Below, one piece after another: positions 1 to 10,203 of a stretch of DNA of 64,000 nucleotides (its first letter is position 1; every line of letters starts with the position of its first letter). The stretch is taken from the NCBI GenBank assembly GCA_027623325.1, contig JAQBXY010000016.1, positions 1 through 64,000 on the forward strand, in the 5' to 3' direction. Source of the DNA: Gemmatimonadota bacterium. Its GTDB lineage: Bacteria; Gemmatimonadota; Gemmatimonadetes; Longimicrobiales; Gaopeijiaceae. The position numbers were made by a program, and so were the translations under genes. Below the pieces are notes generated by a model, which was given only the letters and a program-made list of their open reading frames with translations, was not told the origin of the DNA and searched no databases.

Positions 1-1153
1 CACCGCGTTCGAAGAACTCTCGCTGTCGGTCGACGATGAAGCTCATGGTCTTGAGCATCGTTTGACGCCTCTGCTCGATGGCCTGAACCATCCAGTTGGC
101 CGCGTTGAGCTTGTTGGCGATGAACTCCTTGTTCTGGCCGGTAAAGTGCTTCTTGTCTTTCGCGACATCCTTATACGACTGAGAGATGCGCAGGCGCGGC
201 AGGCTCGTGTCGTTTACGAACACCATGTATTCGCCGTCGATCTTCTCGACGATCAGGTCCGGAATCACATAACGTTCCGGCTCGACGGAATACTTGAGTC
301 CGGGCTTCGGGTCGAGATGACTGATCGAATCCGCGGCGTCCTGCACTTCCTTGGGCGAGAGATCCAGCGTCTTCCCGATGTCCACCCAGCGGTGATTGAT
401 CAGCTCGTCGAAGTGATTCTCGACGATCTTGTAGGCATCGGTTTCGTGCTCGCCGCGTAGCCGGAGTTGGATGAGGATGGACTCCTGGACAGTGCGCGCC
501 CCTACGCCGGGTGGGTCGAAGTTCTGGATGACGAGCAGCATCCGCTCCGCTTCCTCGGGCTGGTAGTCGCGGAACACCTCCTCGATATCCGCCAGCTCCT
601 GCGCGCGCTCCACATCGTTCGCAATCTCTCCTGCCCGTTCGATGACCGTTGGCCGTACCTCGTTGAGCCAATCGTTCACCCCCGTAACCACCTCTTCCGT
701 TGTGCAGGCGAGCATCCCGGAGTCGTCGATGTTTCCGATCAGTTCTTCCCCGAGACGGATCTCACGTTGGGAGATGGACAGGTGGCGGAGTTGATCGTGA
801 AGGTGATCGTGGAGGTCCTGCGCTTCGACCGGGGTCGGTTCGAAATAGTCGCGGTGCTCGTACTGTTGGCGCCGCCCTCCGACGTCGAAACCGTCGAGGA
901 GGATCTCCTCCCAATCGACCTCGTCATCGCCCATCGGCTCATCCGTCGTGTCCGACTTGAGCTCGACCTCGTTCAGTACTTCCGCTTCGGTCGTTTCCAG
1001 GAACGGGTTCTCCGCGAGCTCCTGTTGCACATGCTGCTCCAGGTCGAGGAGGGGCATGTAGAGCAACTCCATCGCCTGATACAGGCGAGGGTTGATCCGC
1101 ATCTCCTGCCGGAGCTGCGTGCTCTGGTAGAGCTTCGTGCTGAACTGACTCAT
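1..1153 (-). CDS. rpoN: RNA polymerase sigma-54 factor (3' part outside window)
   Basis: Alternative sigma factor that binds core RNA polymerase and recognises -24/-12 promoters, opened by AAA+ activators. The 384 visible residues show region I (about 1-50, Gln/Leu-rich, ending QELAENPFLE), an acidic region II (about 52-90) and the core-binding domain (about 105-300, with NFDPPGVGAR and HLDPKPG). The start of the DNA-binding region follows. The RpoN box lies beyond the window edge, so the gene is incomplete here. The ATG is preceded by GAGGA at good spacing. It is the last visible gene of the Kdo/Lpt operon, 62 nt after lptB; lptB-rpoN linkage is common in Gram-negative bacteria. Confidence 0.96.
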   Translation of the reverse strand, partial: MSQFSTKLYQSTQLRQEMRINPRLYQAMELLYMPLLDLEQHVQQELAENPFLETTEAEVLNEVELKSDTTDEPMGDDEVDWEEILLDGFDVGGRRQQYEHRDYFEPTPVEAQDLHDHLHDQLRHLSISQREIRLGEELIGNIDDSGMLACTTEEVVTGVNDWLNEVRPTVIERAGEIANDVERAQELADIEEVFRDYQPEEAERMLLVIQNFDPPGVGARTVQESILIQLRLRGEHETDAYKIVENHFDELINHRWVDIGKTLDLSPKEVQDAADSISHLDPKPGLKYSVEPERYVIPDLIVEKIDGEYMVFVNDTSLPRLRISQSYKDVAKDKKHFTGQNKEFIANKLNAANWMVQAIEQRRQTMLKTMSFIVDRQREFFERG

Positions 1154-1215
1154 CGTTCCTCGGTTGCGAGCCCGGACCTACCGCGTCCGCGACCCGGAGA
1201 GCCCACGCCTACCCC

Positions 1216-2025
1216 TCAAGGGCGGGCGTACCGCTCCCTCATACGGGCGGTCAGCGCCGGTCCGAGGTAAATCTCGGCAGCCTCGTCGTTCCAGACGAGT
1301 TCTGAGACGGTGCCACTCACCCTGATCTTACCCTCATACATGATGTATGCCCGGTCCACGATCTCCAACGTTTGCTCCACGTTATGATCGGAGATGATCA
1401 CGCCGATTCCGCGGCTCTTCAGGCCTCGCACGATCTCCTGGATATCGTGGACGGCAATCGGGTCGATGCCCGCGAAGGGCTCGTCGAGCAGCATGAACTT
1501 GGGTCGTTGCACGAGCGCCCGCGTGATCTCGAGACGGCGTCGCTCACCCCCCGAGAGGGAGAACGCCTTGTTCTTCCGCAGCGCCCGGAGTCCGAGTTCC
1601 GCCAACAGTTCTTCGAGGCGCTGCTTCTCGTCGGCCTTGGAGAGTCCGAGCGTCTCGAGGATCGCCAGCACGTTGTCTTCGACGGAGAGCTTGCGGAATA
1701 CCGATGGCTCCTGGGCCAGATAGCCCATTCCCTGGCGCGCACGTCGGTACATCGACGTCTTGGTGATATCGGCTCCGTCCAGGTGGACCGAACCCGCGTT
1801 CGGTGGTATCAGGCCCACCATCATGTAAAACGTCGTGGTCTTGCCCGCACCGTTGGGTCCCAACAGGCCCACGATTTCCCCTTGTCGCACCGCGATGTCG
1901 ACGCTGTCTGCGACCCTGCGATTGCGATAGATCTTCGTCAGGCCCGAGGCCCAGAGTCGGCTCTCTCCGAAGTTCGGGTCGGGGGAGGTGTCCGGTGCGT
2001 GTTCGAGCTCTACGGGCGTATCCAC
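1216..2025 (-). CDS. lptB: LPS export ABC transporter ATPase LptB
   Basis: Cytoplasmic ATPase of the LptB2FG machine that extracts LPS from the inner membrane and drives it across the periplasm. Walker A GPNGAGKT is at residues 56-63, the signature LSGGE at 157-161, Walker B FMLLDEPF at 177-184 and the H-loop His at 214. The protein has 269 residues; about 22 N-terminal residues precede the usual family start. The GTG start has GAGGAAG seven bases upstream. It overlaps the end of the LptA-like gene by 16 nt, implying translational coupling. LptF and LptG are not in the window. Confidence 0.95.
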   Translation of the reverse strand: MDTPVELEHAPDTSPDPNFGESRLWASGLTKIYRNRRVADSVDIAVRQGEIVGLLGPNGAGKTTTFYMMVGLIPPNAGSVHLDGADITKTSMYRRARQGMGYLAQEPSVFRKLSVEDNVLAILETLGLSKADEKQRLEELLAELGLRALRKNKAFSLSGGERRRLEITRALVQRPKFMLLDEPFAGIDPIAVHDIQEIVRGLKSRGIGVIISDHNVEQTLEIVDRAYIMYEGKIRVSGTVSELVWNDEAAEIYLGPALTARMRERYARP

Positions 2026-3536
2026 GGCTCTTCCTCTCGGGGAGTGTCGTGCTCCGGGGTCGATTCACGACGATTCGGGTCGTTCGATGGTATCGAGGCG
2101 GGTTCGATCACATTCGTGGTATCACGTACGACGGTGTCGGGGACGGCTGGCTTGCGAAGGGGCTCGAGGTGCACCCCACGGGTTTGTCCCACCACCTGCA
2201 TCGTGCGGACCTCACCCTCGCCCATCTCGATCGAGATCTCGTTGCCCACCACGTAGTGGACCGCCGGAGGGTCGGTCCCGGGGCGAGCCGCGGTGTCGGA
2301 CGCCGCCAGGCGGTACAGGCTCCGGGCTCGGACGCGAGCGACGATACGATCCACCTCGAGGTCGCCTGAGTCGGCATCGGGAGCTCGGAATGAGACCACT
2401 ACGGTGTCACCTTCGAGCCAGTCCGTCGTGGCGACAGCGGGCATGGACGGGGTATTCAGTGAGTCACCGGAGGTCGAGACGCTCCGTGCCGATCCGGCCG
2501 CGAAGACACGCTGCACCGCGTTGTCACGGGACGTCACTTCGAGGGAATCGGCGGTGAGGACGAAGTCCTGAACGATCGCTCTTGGCCGTGCAGCCTCGGT
2601 GCTGTCGGTCACGGGTCCTGGGCCCCCTCTCGAGCCGGGAATCGCCACCAGGCGCTCGAGGTTGTTGTCTCGAAGGAAGACGAAGATCTGGGCCGCGGTG
2701 AGTAAGAGATCGTCCCCGGTGAGGCGTGCCTCGCGCACCGCATGGATCTCATTCGACTCCGCCTGAGCCTTCATCGTGATGGTCCGCCCCTCGAGCAGAT
2801 ATCCCGTCCCTTCGACACGAGCCGAGCCCTCGAGCAAGAGGTCCCCCGAGCCTTGATCGAAATCCGCCGAATCTGCGAAGGCGCGGAGTGAGTCGCGTAC
2901 GATCTCGACGTCGCCCGCCGAGGTGAACGCGGAGGCACCGCGGAGGAAGATGCGATCGCCGACAACCGTGTACGGCTCCGGCGGAGCGCGGAGGGGGACT
3001 CGGGCGTCGAGCGGCGCGGCACTGTCGAGCGGTGCGGCCGGCGCTGCGAGCACGGCCCGTGGCCGCAACAAGTCGGAGCCGATGACCACCGTCATCGTCT
3101 CTTCGGCTCGGAAGTCGGTTCGCCGCAGGTATACGAGATCCCCATTCTCGATGGAGGATCCCTGCTGTTCATCTCGGATCGACATGTGACCCTGAGCCTG
3201 GAGCCGTCCCTGGTCCGAGAAATAGCGTGCCTCGTCGGCCCGAAGCTCGCGAGTCGCATCGAGATAGCGGACGCGGCCGATGAGGTACGTCATCCCGAGC
3301 GCTGCGTAGGCAACCGCCGAATCGGCCCAGATCTGCACTCCGTCATCACACAAGAAATGCGGATTGCTGACATAGGTTACGACGCCGCTGGGGAGAGACT
3401 CGCGAAAGAAGTCGTCGTTGCCGTCGTTCCCGAAGACGCAGCCGTCCTGGGCAGCCGCACCCCCGGGCATTATTCCGACGCACACCCCGACAACCGCGAA
3501 GGCCCACCTCGCGCGACGGAACGTAGGCGGCGGCAT
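2010..3536 (-). CDS. Large OstA/LptA-like periplasmic protein
   Basis: Predicted periplasmic LPS-transport protein of the LptA/OstA fold. It has a Sec signal peptide (cleavage near AAA-Q, residue about 29) followed by repeated beta-rich segments typical of OstA domains, for example VRYLDATRELRADEARYF, DRIFLRGASAF and EVTSRDNAVQRVFAAG. At 508 residues it is far longer than LptA (about 180), so it may hold several OstA modules or combine LptA with another role; it is shorter than LptD and I see no clear barrel domain. A TTG nine bases upstream is an alternative start; the ATG is preferred. It sits between lptC and lptB. Family assignment is firm, the exact role inferred. Confidence 0.75.
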   Translation of the reverse strand: MPPPTFRRARWAFAVVGVCVGIMPGGAAAQDGCVFGNDGNDDFFRESLPSGVVTYVSNPHFLCDDGVQIWADSAVAYAALGMTYLIGRVRYLDATRELRADEARYFSDQGRLQAQGHMSIRDEQQGSSIENGDLVYLRRTDFRAEETMTVVIGSDLLRPRAVLAAPAAPLDSAAPLDARVPLRAPPEPYTVVGDRIFLRGASAFTSAGDVEIVRDSLRAFADSADFDQGSGDLLLEGSARVEGTGYLLEGRTITMKAQAESNEIHAVREARLTGDDLLLTAAQIFVFLRDNNLERLVAIPGSRGGPGPVTDSTEAARPRAIVQDFVLTADSLEVTSRDNAVQRVFAAGSARSVSTSGDSLNTPSMPAVATTDWLEGDTVVVSFRAPDADSGDLEVDRIVARVRARSLYRLAASDTAARPGTDPPAVHYVVGNEISIEMGEGEVRTMQVVGQTRGVHLEPLRKPAVPDTVVRDTTNVIEPASIPSNDPNRRESTPEHDTPREEEPWIRP

Positions 3537-3545
3537 GGCGACCAA

Positions 3546-4118
3546 TCAGAAGACCCGACGGGCGCCGCCCCGGATGTCCGTGATCCGAATATTCTCGAAC
3601 GACATGTCGGACTGGAACGACGTGCCCGAGGTGACCGAGCCATCGGACAGTGTGCGCACGGTGGCGGAGTCGCTCCAGATGCGATCCTGATCCGGGTCGT
3701 AATGGATCTCCTGGCTCTCGATCGTGCTGGAGTCCGAGTGGATGTAGAGGACGACATCACCGCGGGCGATCATCCTGTCACTCGCCTGACTCCATTCCCC
3801 GTACGTCCCAGTGACCGTGGCCCGCTCCCGACCGACTTCATCATAGAAGACGATCTCCATCCTACGCAGATCGGCCTTGGCGGAGTCGGCGTACATGAAG
3901 GCGGTGTCTGCTGCGACGCGCCCTTCGCGGATCCCCCTGGACGTCAGGAAACTCACCATTCCGAAAATGACGTTGTCGGCCTCCATCAGCTGCGTGGCCG
4001 AGTTGGCGAGCGGAGTGTTGATGCTACGCTCGCAACCTGCCACGGCAGCCAGGAGCAGCGCCGCACCAAGGGCAATGGCGGCGGGCGTCCGGGAACTTCG
4101 GCAAGTCGTCATATCCAT
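3546..4118 (-). CDS. lptC: LptC-like LPS export lipoprotein
   Basis: Predicted LptC, which passes LPS from LptB2FG to the LptA bridge. The chosen ATG gives a 190-residue protein with a lipoprotein signal ending in the lipobox VAGC (Cys29), so it should be lipid-anchored, whereas E. coli LptC keeps a membrane helix. The mature part contains the beta-strand pattern of the LptC family, including ADLRRMEIVFYDEVG and ATVTGTYGEW. A GTG at 4214, 2 nt after kdsC, would add 32 residues ahead of the signal and is less likely. Its place between kdsC and the LptA-like gene supports the call. Confidence 0.8.
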   Translation of the reverse strand: MDMTTCRSSRTPAAIALGAALLLAAVAGCERSINTPLANSATQLMEADNVIFGMVSFLTSRGIREGRVAADTAFMYADSAKADLRRMEIVFYDEVGRERATVTGTYGEWSQASDRMIARGDVVLYIHSDSSTIESQEIHYDPDQDRIWSDSATVRTLSDGSVTSGTSFQSDMSFENIRITDIRGGARRVF

Positions 4119-4216
4119 GGGTCCGTTTCCATCCAAGCGAACTGATCGGCGCGCTCCACTCCTACTCTCTTGGGTCGGTCTGGGTTCACCCGGGTGTGCA
4201 GTTCGAGGGCGCACGC

Positions 4217-4780
4217 TCAGCTCCGCTCCTGCACGTAGCGTTCGATTACGTCGTCGAGGACACCGCGTGCGGCCAGTAGCGCGTCGCAGAACTCACGTGC
4301 GGCACCGTGTCCACCCAGCTTTGTTGCCTGCCAGTCCGCGATGGCCACTACGGGGGCTGTGGCGTTGCCAACGGCCGCCTTGAGGCCCACCCGGCGCATG
4401 ACGGCCAAGTCCGGGATGTCGTCGCCGATCATGGCCACCTCATCCCAGGCGATCTGCTTTCGTTCGAGAAGTGCCTCGACGACCTTGAGCTTGTGGGCGT
4501 CGGGCTCCTGATGGCACTCCACGATGCCGAGTTCGCGAGCCCGAACGGACGTTGCTTCCGAGACTCGACCCGAGACGATCGCGACGTCCAGGCCGCCCCA
4601 GACGAGCATCTTCATTCCGACCCCGTCTTGAATATCGAAGCGTTTCAGTTCGGCGGTCTCTCCACTTCCCGTCGCCCCGATATATACACCGGCGTCGGTC
4701 AGCACGCCGTCCACATCGAAGATGACGAGCTTGATACGAGCTGCGATCTCAGGATTGATGGGGTCGGACGAACGTGTCAT
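4217..4780 (-). CDS. kdsC: 3-deoxy-D-manno-octulosonate 8-phosphate phosphatase
   Basis: HAD-superfamily phosphatase that removes phosphate from Kdo-8-P to give Kdo. The motif FDVDGVLTD supplies the nucleophile Asp22 and acid/base Asp24. The later acidic motif IGDDIPDLAVM binds Mg2+, and VSGRVSEATSVRARELGI matches KdsC specifically. The 187 residues fit the short cap-less, tetrameric C0 type. Start and stop overlap kdsA by an ATGA, so the synthase and phosphatase are translationally coupled. Confidence 0.95.
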   Translation of the reverse strand: MTRSSDPINPEIAARIKLVIFDVDGVLTDAGVYIGATGSGETAELKRFDIQDGVGMKMLVWGGLDVAIVSGRVSEATSVRARELGIVECHQEPDAHKLKVVEALLERKQIAWDEVAMIGDDIPDLAVMRRVGLKAAVGNATAPVVAIADWQATKLGGHGAAREFCDALLAARGVLDDVIERYVQERS

Positions 4781-5598
4781 GGTAGCGGGCCCTCCGAGGG
4801 CCGCAGTGCGGGCGGGAAAGCGAGAGCGTCACGAATCGCTAGGACGTCCCGGACGAGTGCCCCGAGGTCCTTAAGCGCCAACATTGTGAGCCCGTCCGAC
4901 GGGGCGGTGGCGGGCCTTGGGTGCGTTTCCAGATAGAGGCCGTCGCAGCCCGCCGCCACGGCAGCGCGGACCAATGCCGGGATATGCTGAGGGTCTCCTC
5001 CGCTCGATCCCCGGTCCGCGCCCGCCCGCTGTACCGAATGAGTACCGTCGAACAGGACGGGCGCGTCAGTGGCGGCCCGGGTTCGTTCGAACGAGCGCAT
5101 ATCCACAACCAAATCCCCATACCCGAGCATCGTACCGCGCTCGGTGACCGCGACCTGCGGCGCACCCGCCACCCGCAGCTTGTCGACCGCCGCCGCCATC
5201 TCCTCGGGGGCCATCCACTGCCCCTTCTTGATGTTGACCGGTTTCCCCGTTTCTCCCGCGGCGGCGAGCAGATCGGTCTGCCGACAGAGAAACGCTGGGA
5301 TCTGAAGCACGTCGGCGACGGATGCGGCCGGAGCCGCCTGCGCCGGTTCATGGATGTCCGTAAGGATTGGGAGGCCCGTCTCGGCGGCGACCCTGGCGAG
5401 CAGATGGAGTCCCGCCTCCATCCCCGGCCCCCGGGGAGACTCGAGCCGCGCTCGATTGGCCTTGTCGAACGAGCCCTTGAAGACCACGCGCAGACCGGTT
5501 TCAGACGCCAACGTGGCGAGCGCGCGCGCGATTTCGAGGTTCAGGTCGTGGCCTTCGAGCGCGCACGGCCCCGCGACGAGCAGGAATCGATCGAACAC
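4777..5598 (-). CDS. kdsA: Kdo-8-phosphate synthase, metal-dependent class
   Basis: Condenses phosphoenolpyruvate and arabinose-5-phosphate to Kdo-8-P. Motifs seen are AGPCALE, KGSFDKANR, TDIHEP, IPAFLCRQTDLL, NIKKGQ, FDGTHSVQ and ETHP. Cys12, His187, Glu224 and Asp235 line up with the four metal ligands of the Aquifex-type enzyme; E. coli-type enzymes carry Asn in place of the Cys. It should therefore need a divalent metal. The protein has 273 residues and starts at GTG. It lies 20 nt downstream of pyrG and overlaps kdsC. Confidence 0.96.
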   Translation of the reverse strand: MFDRFLLVAGPCALEGHDLNLEIARALATLASETGLRVVFKGSFDKANRARLESPRGPGMEAGLHLLARVAAETGLPILTDIHEPAQAAPAASVADVLQIPAFLCRQTDLLAAAGETGKPVNIKKGQWMAPEEMAAAVDKLRVAGAPQVAVTERGTMLGYGDLVVDMRSFERTRAATDAPVLFDGTHSVQRAGADRGSSGGDPQHIPALVRAAVAAGCDGLYLETHPRPATAPSDGLTMLALKDLGALVRDVLAIRDALAFPPALRPSEGPLP

Positions 5599-5618
5599 GT
5601 CGTCTCGCCTATGCGGCT

Positions 5619-8079
<2,461 letters not shown>

Positions 8080-8133
8080 GCGGCTTTTCCGGGGCCGGCG
8101 AGGCGGGACGCAAATGCAAAATTCACGCCAAGA

Positions 8134-8163
8134 AAGCTACCGGAACGCAGGGGCTAGGGTCAA
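8134..8163 (-). promoter_or_regulatory. Candidate sigma-70 promoter for the kdsB-rpoN operon
   Basis: On the minus strand, TTGACC (8163-8158) and TAGCTT (8139-8134) are separated by 18 nt, in the 97-nt gap between the amidotransferase gene and kdsB. The same TTGACC-18 nt arrangement occurs upstream of dcd. Pattern match only. Confidence 0.4.
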
Positions 8164-8176
8164 CCGGCACCGGAGT

Positions 8177-8761
8177 TCAGATCTGCGAGCCGAGGAAGTT
8201 CCCGAGGAGCCGGATCCCGTGCTCGCTGAAGAGGGATTCCGGGTGAAACTGGACGCCCCACAGCGGGAGGTTCCGGTGACGCATCGCCTGGATTTCACCC
8301 TCGTCATCGGGGTCGGCGCTGAAGGCGATCGGCTCGAGAACGGTGGGGAGAACAGCCTCCTCGGTGACGAGCGAATGGTATCGGGCGACTGCGAAGGTCG
8401 TCGGTATCCCTTCGAAGAGTGAATCCCCCGTATGGCGAATCGGTCCGGTCTTGCCATGCATGATCCGCCGGGCCCTCACGGTACGTCCCCCGAACGCCTC
8501 ACCGAGGCTCTGGTGACCCAGGCAGACCCCGAGCATGGGGATCCCCTGCCCCCCCAGGACGCGGAACGCATCGATGCTCACGCCGGCCTCGCTGGGGGTG
8601 CAAGGACCGGGCGATACCACGACTCTCGTCGGACCCATGGTGACCAACTCTTCTATCGAATGCTGGTCGTTTCGCACCACGACAGGGTCCGCCCCGAGCG
8701 ATCCGAGGTGTTGTACGAGGTTGAACGTGAACGAGTCGTAGTTGTCGATGACGAGAAGCAT
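8177..8761 (-). CDS. Class I glutamine amidotransferase, anthranilate/aminodeoxychorismate synthase component II
   Basis: Releases ammonia from glutamine for a chorismate-using partner (TrpE or PabB). Starting at MLLVIDNYDSFTFNL the protein has 194 residues, the usual TrpG/PabA length. The catalytic triad is Cys80 (GVCLGHQ), His173 and Glu175 (FHPES). An upstream in-frame start would add 13 residues. No trpE or pabB is adjacent, so sequence alone does not separate tryptophan from folate synthesis; a stand-alone PabA/TrpG often serves both. No Shine-Dalgarno is evident, and TAGATT ends five bases before the ATG. Confidence 0.88.
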   Translation of the reverse strand: MLLVIDNYDSFTFNLVQHLGSLGADPVVVRNDQHSIEELVTMGPTRVVVSPGPCTPSEAGVSIDAFRVLGGQGIPMLGVCLGHQSLGEAFGGRTVRARRIMHGKTGPIRHTGDSLFEGIPTTFAVARYHSLVTEEAVLPTVLEPIAFSADPDDEGEIQAMRHRNLPLWGVQFHPESLFSEHGIRLLGNFLGSQI

Positions 8762-8885
8762 CCGGCAATCTAGGTATTGTCGCCGTCGCACGAAGGCCAC
8801 GGCTCATGATGGAAACGGGGACCCGGTACGTACGCTGACGGGTAGGCCCAGTTCCCAGGGATCACCGGGACTCAGGAGGTTGTTC

Positions 8886-9917
8886 GTGTACACGCGCTGC
8901 CTCGTCTGTGCCACGCCCTTTGAGGCGAACGAGGAGCTACAGCATCTGCCGCACGGTCGAAGGCTCGCCTTCGATCCGAAACGCGGCAGACTGTGGGCCG
9001 TGTGCCGCACCTGCCGCAGTTGGTCGCTGACCCCCATCGAGGATCGTTGGGAAGCGCTCGAGGAGCTGGAGAAGCTCGCCACCGATCGAGCCAAACTCCT
9101 CTCGCAGACAGAGAATATATCGCTCCTGCGGGCGGGTCAGCTCGAGGTCGTGCGGGTCGGGAAAGCCGAACGCACCGAGGAGGCTTGGTGGCGCTACGGT
9201 CGAGAACTGACGTCTCGGAAGAGGAGTTGGGACAAACTCGGCGTTGCGGGGACTCTGGCGGCGGGTGCGGTCGTGGCCGGTGGCTGGGCGACGGGTGGGA
9301 TGACGATGCTCGGGGTGTGGCTCGTCATGGGGCACGGCAGCGAGACGGTACGGGACGGAGCGAGGTGGCTCCGCTTCGGTAGCTCCGCGTGGCGTGGGGA
9401 GGGACGGTGCACGAAGTGTGATCATCTCTTCCGGTCGATCCCCTTCCGGGAACGCGGAGCCCTCGGACTCTTCCCCACGGAAGAGACAGGCAAGATCGAA
9501 CTGGTGGCGCGCTGTCCGAAGTGTGGCGAATACCGCGATGCGGGGCTCCATCTTCGAGGCCAGGACGCCGAGCGCACCTTGAGGCGGGTTCTCGCCTACC
9601 ATCACTTCGCCGGCGCCTCTGAACAGCGCGTGGTCGCGGCGTCTCGGCTGATTCAGGAGGCGGGCTCCCCTCGGGACCTCACTCGAATCGTCATCAAGGA
9701 TGGTCGGCGCCTGGGTGACCTACAGCGAACCGGGGGCATCGCCTTGGAGATCGCGGCCAACGAGGCGTCCGAACAGCACCTGCTCGAGATGGAACTCGCG
9801 GGTCTCGAAGCACACTGGCGCCGTGAGGAAGAACTGGCCTCGATCATCGACGGAGAACTGACCCCATTGCCGTTTCTGGAACAGATGCGGCGCTTGGTGC
9901 CGGGAGCCGGCGGCTGA
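8886..9917 (+). CDS. Zinc-ribbon protein of unknown function
   Basis: Not recognised as a named family. A strong AGGAGG six bases before a GTG fixes the start and gives 343 residues. The N-terminus has a CxxC pair (CLVC, residues 4-7) and a second pair (CRTC, about 40-43), a likely zinc ribbon. A small-residue hydrophobic stretch (about 118-147, GTLAAGAVVAGGW) follows. A second zinc ribbon, CTKC and CPKC, flanks residues about 178-221. The C-terminal third is charged and probably helical. It is transcribed divergently from the amidotransferase gene. A role in protein or nucleic-acid contact is possible but unsupported. Confidence 0.75.
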   Translation: MYTRCLVCATPFEANEELQHLPHGRRLAFDPKRGRLWAVCRTCRSWSLTPIEDRWEALEELEKLATDRAKLLSQTENISLLRAGQLEVVRVGKAERTEEAWWRYGRELTSRKRSWDKLGVAGTLAAGAVVAGGWATGGMTMLGVWLVMGHGSETVRDGARWLRFGSSAWRGEGRCTKCDHLFRSIPFRERGALGLFPTEETGKIELVARCPKCGEYRDAGLHLRGQDAERTLRRVLAYHHFAGASEQRVVAASRLIQEAGSPRDLTRIVIKDGRRLGDLQRTGGIALEIAANEASEQHLLEMELAGLEAHWRREEELASIIDGELTPLPFLEQMRRLVPGAGG

Positions 9918-9997
9918 CAGAGGTCCACCCATAGCACTCATTGGTGCCGTCGAGGCTTGCACAGATCTTTCGCGGAGGGCCGAGAGAGCGTACACTC

Positions 9998-10180
9998 GGT
10001 CCATGCTCGGTCAGCCTCTGACGTACGCCTGCACATGTCGACGCCTCCGTTTCGTACGGGGGCGCGGCAACGCATTGAGTACGGGGGTGGACTTCAGGTA
10101 ACACGAAGTTCTCGAACACAGATCCAGCCCGAACTTTCGAAGCGGCCGCGACTCCCCGGAGTTGTGGCCGCTTCTTCGTT
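9998..10180 (+). ncRNA. Candidate structured RNA in the 286-nt gap before the DUF1684 gene
   Basis: This gap has no credible gene but holds three hairpins in tandem on the plus strand. Stem 1: 10042-10050 with 10056-10064 (9 bp, one G-U, loop TTCGT). Stem 2: 10089-10095 with 10105-10111 (7 bp, one G-U). Stem 3: 10139-10155 with 10158-10174 (17 bp, two G-U). A TACACT at 9991-9996 could be a -10 box but lacks a good -35. It could equally be a leader of the next gene. It does not match 4.5S, tmRNA or RNase P signatures that I know. Confidence 0.3.
10139..10180 (+). terminator. Candidate Rho-independent terminator
   Basis: A 17-bp inverted repeat with a 2-4 nt loop, GC-rich apart from its A/T base, is followed by CTTCGTT, giving a moderately U-rich tail only on the plus strand. 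It lies 222 nt after the zinc-ribbon gene and 30 nt before the DUF1684 start, so it could end that gene's transcript or a short RNA. Confidence 0.5.
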
Positions 10181-10203
10181 CAACCCTCCCGCCGTCCCGG
10201 ATC

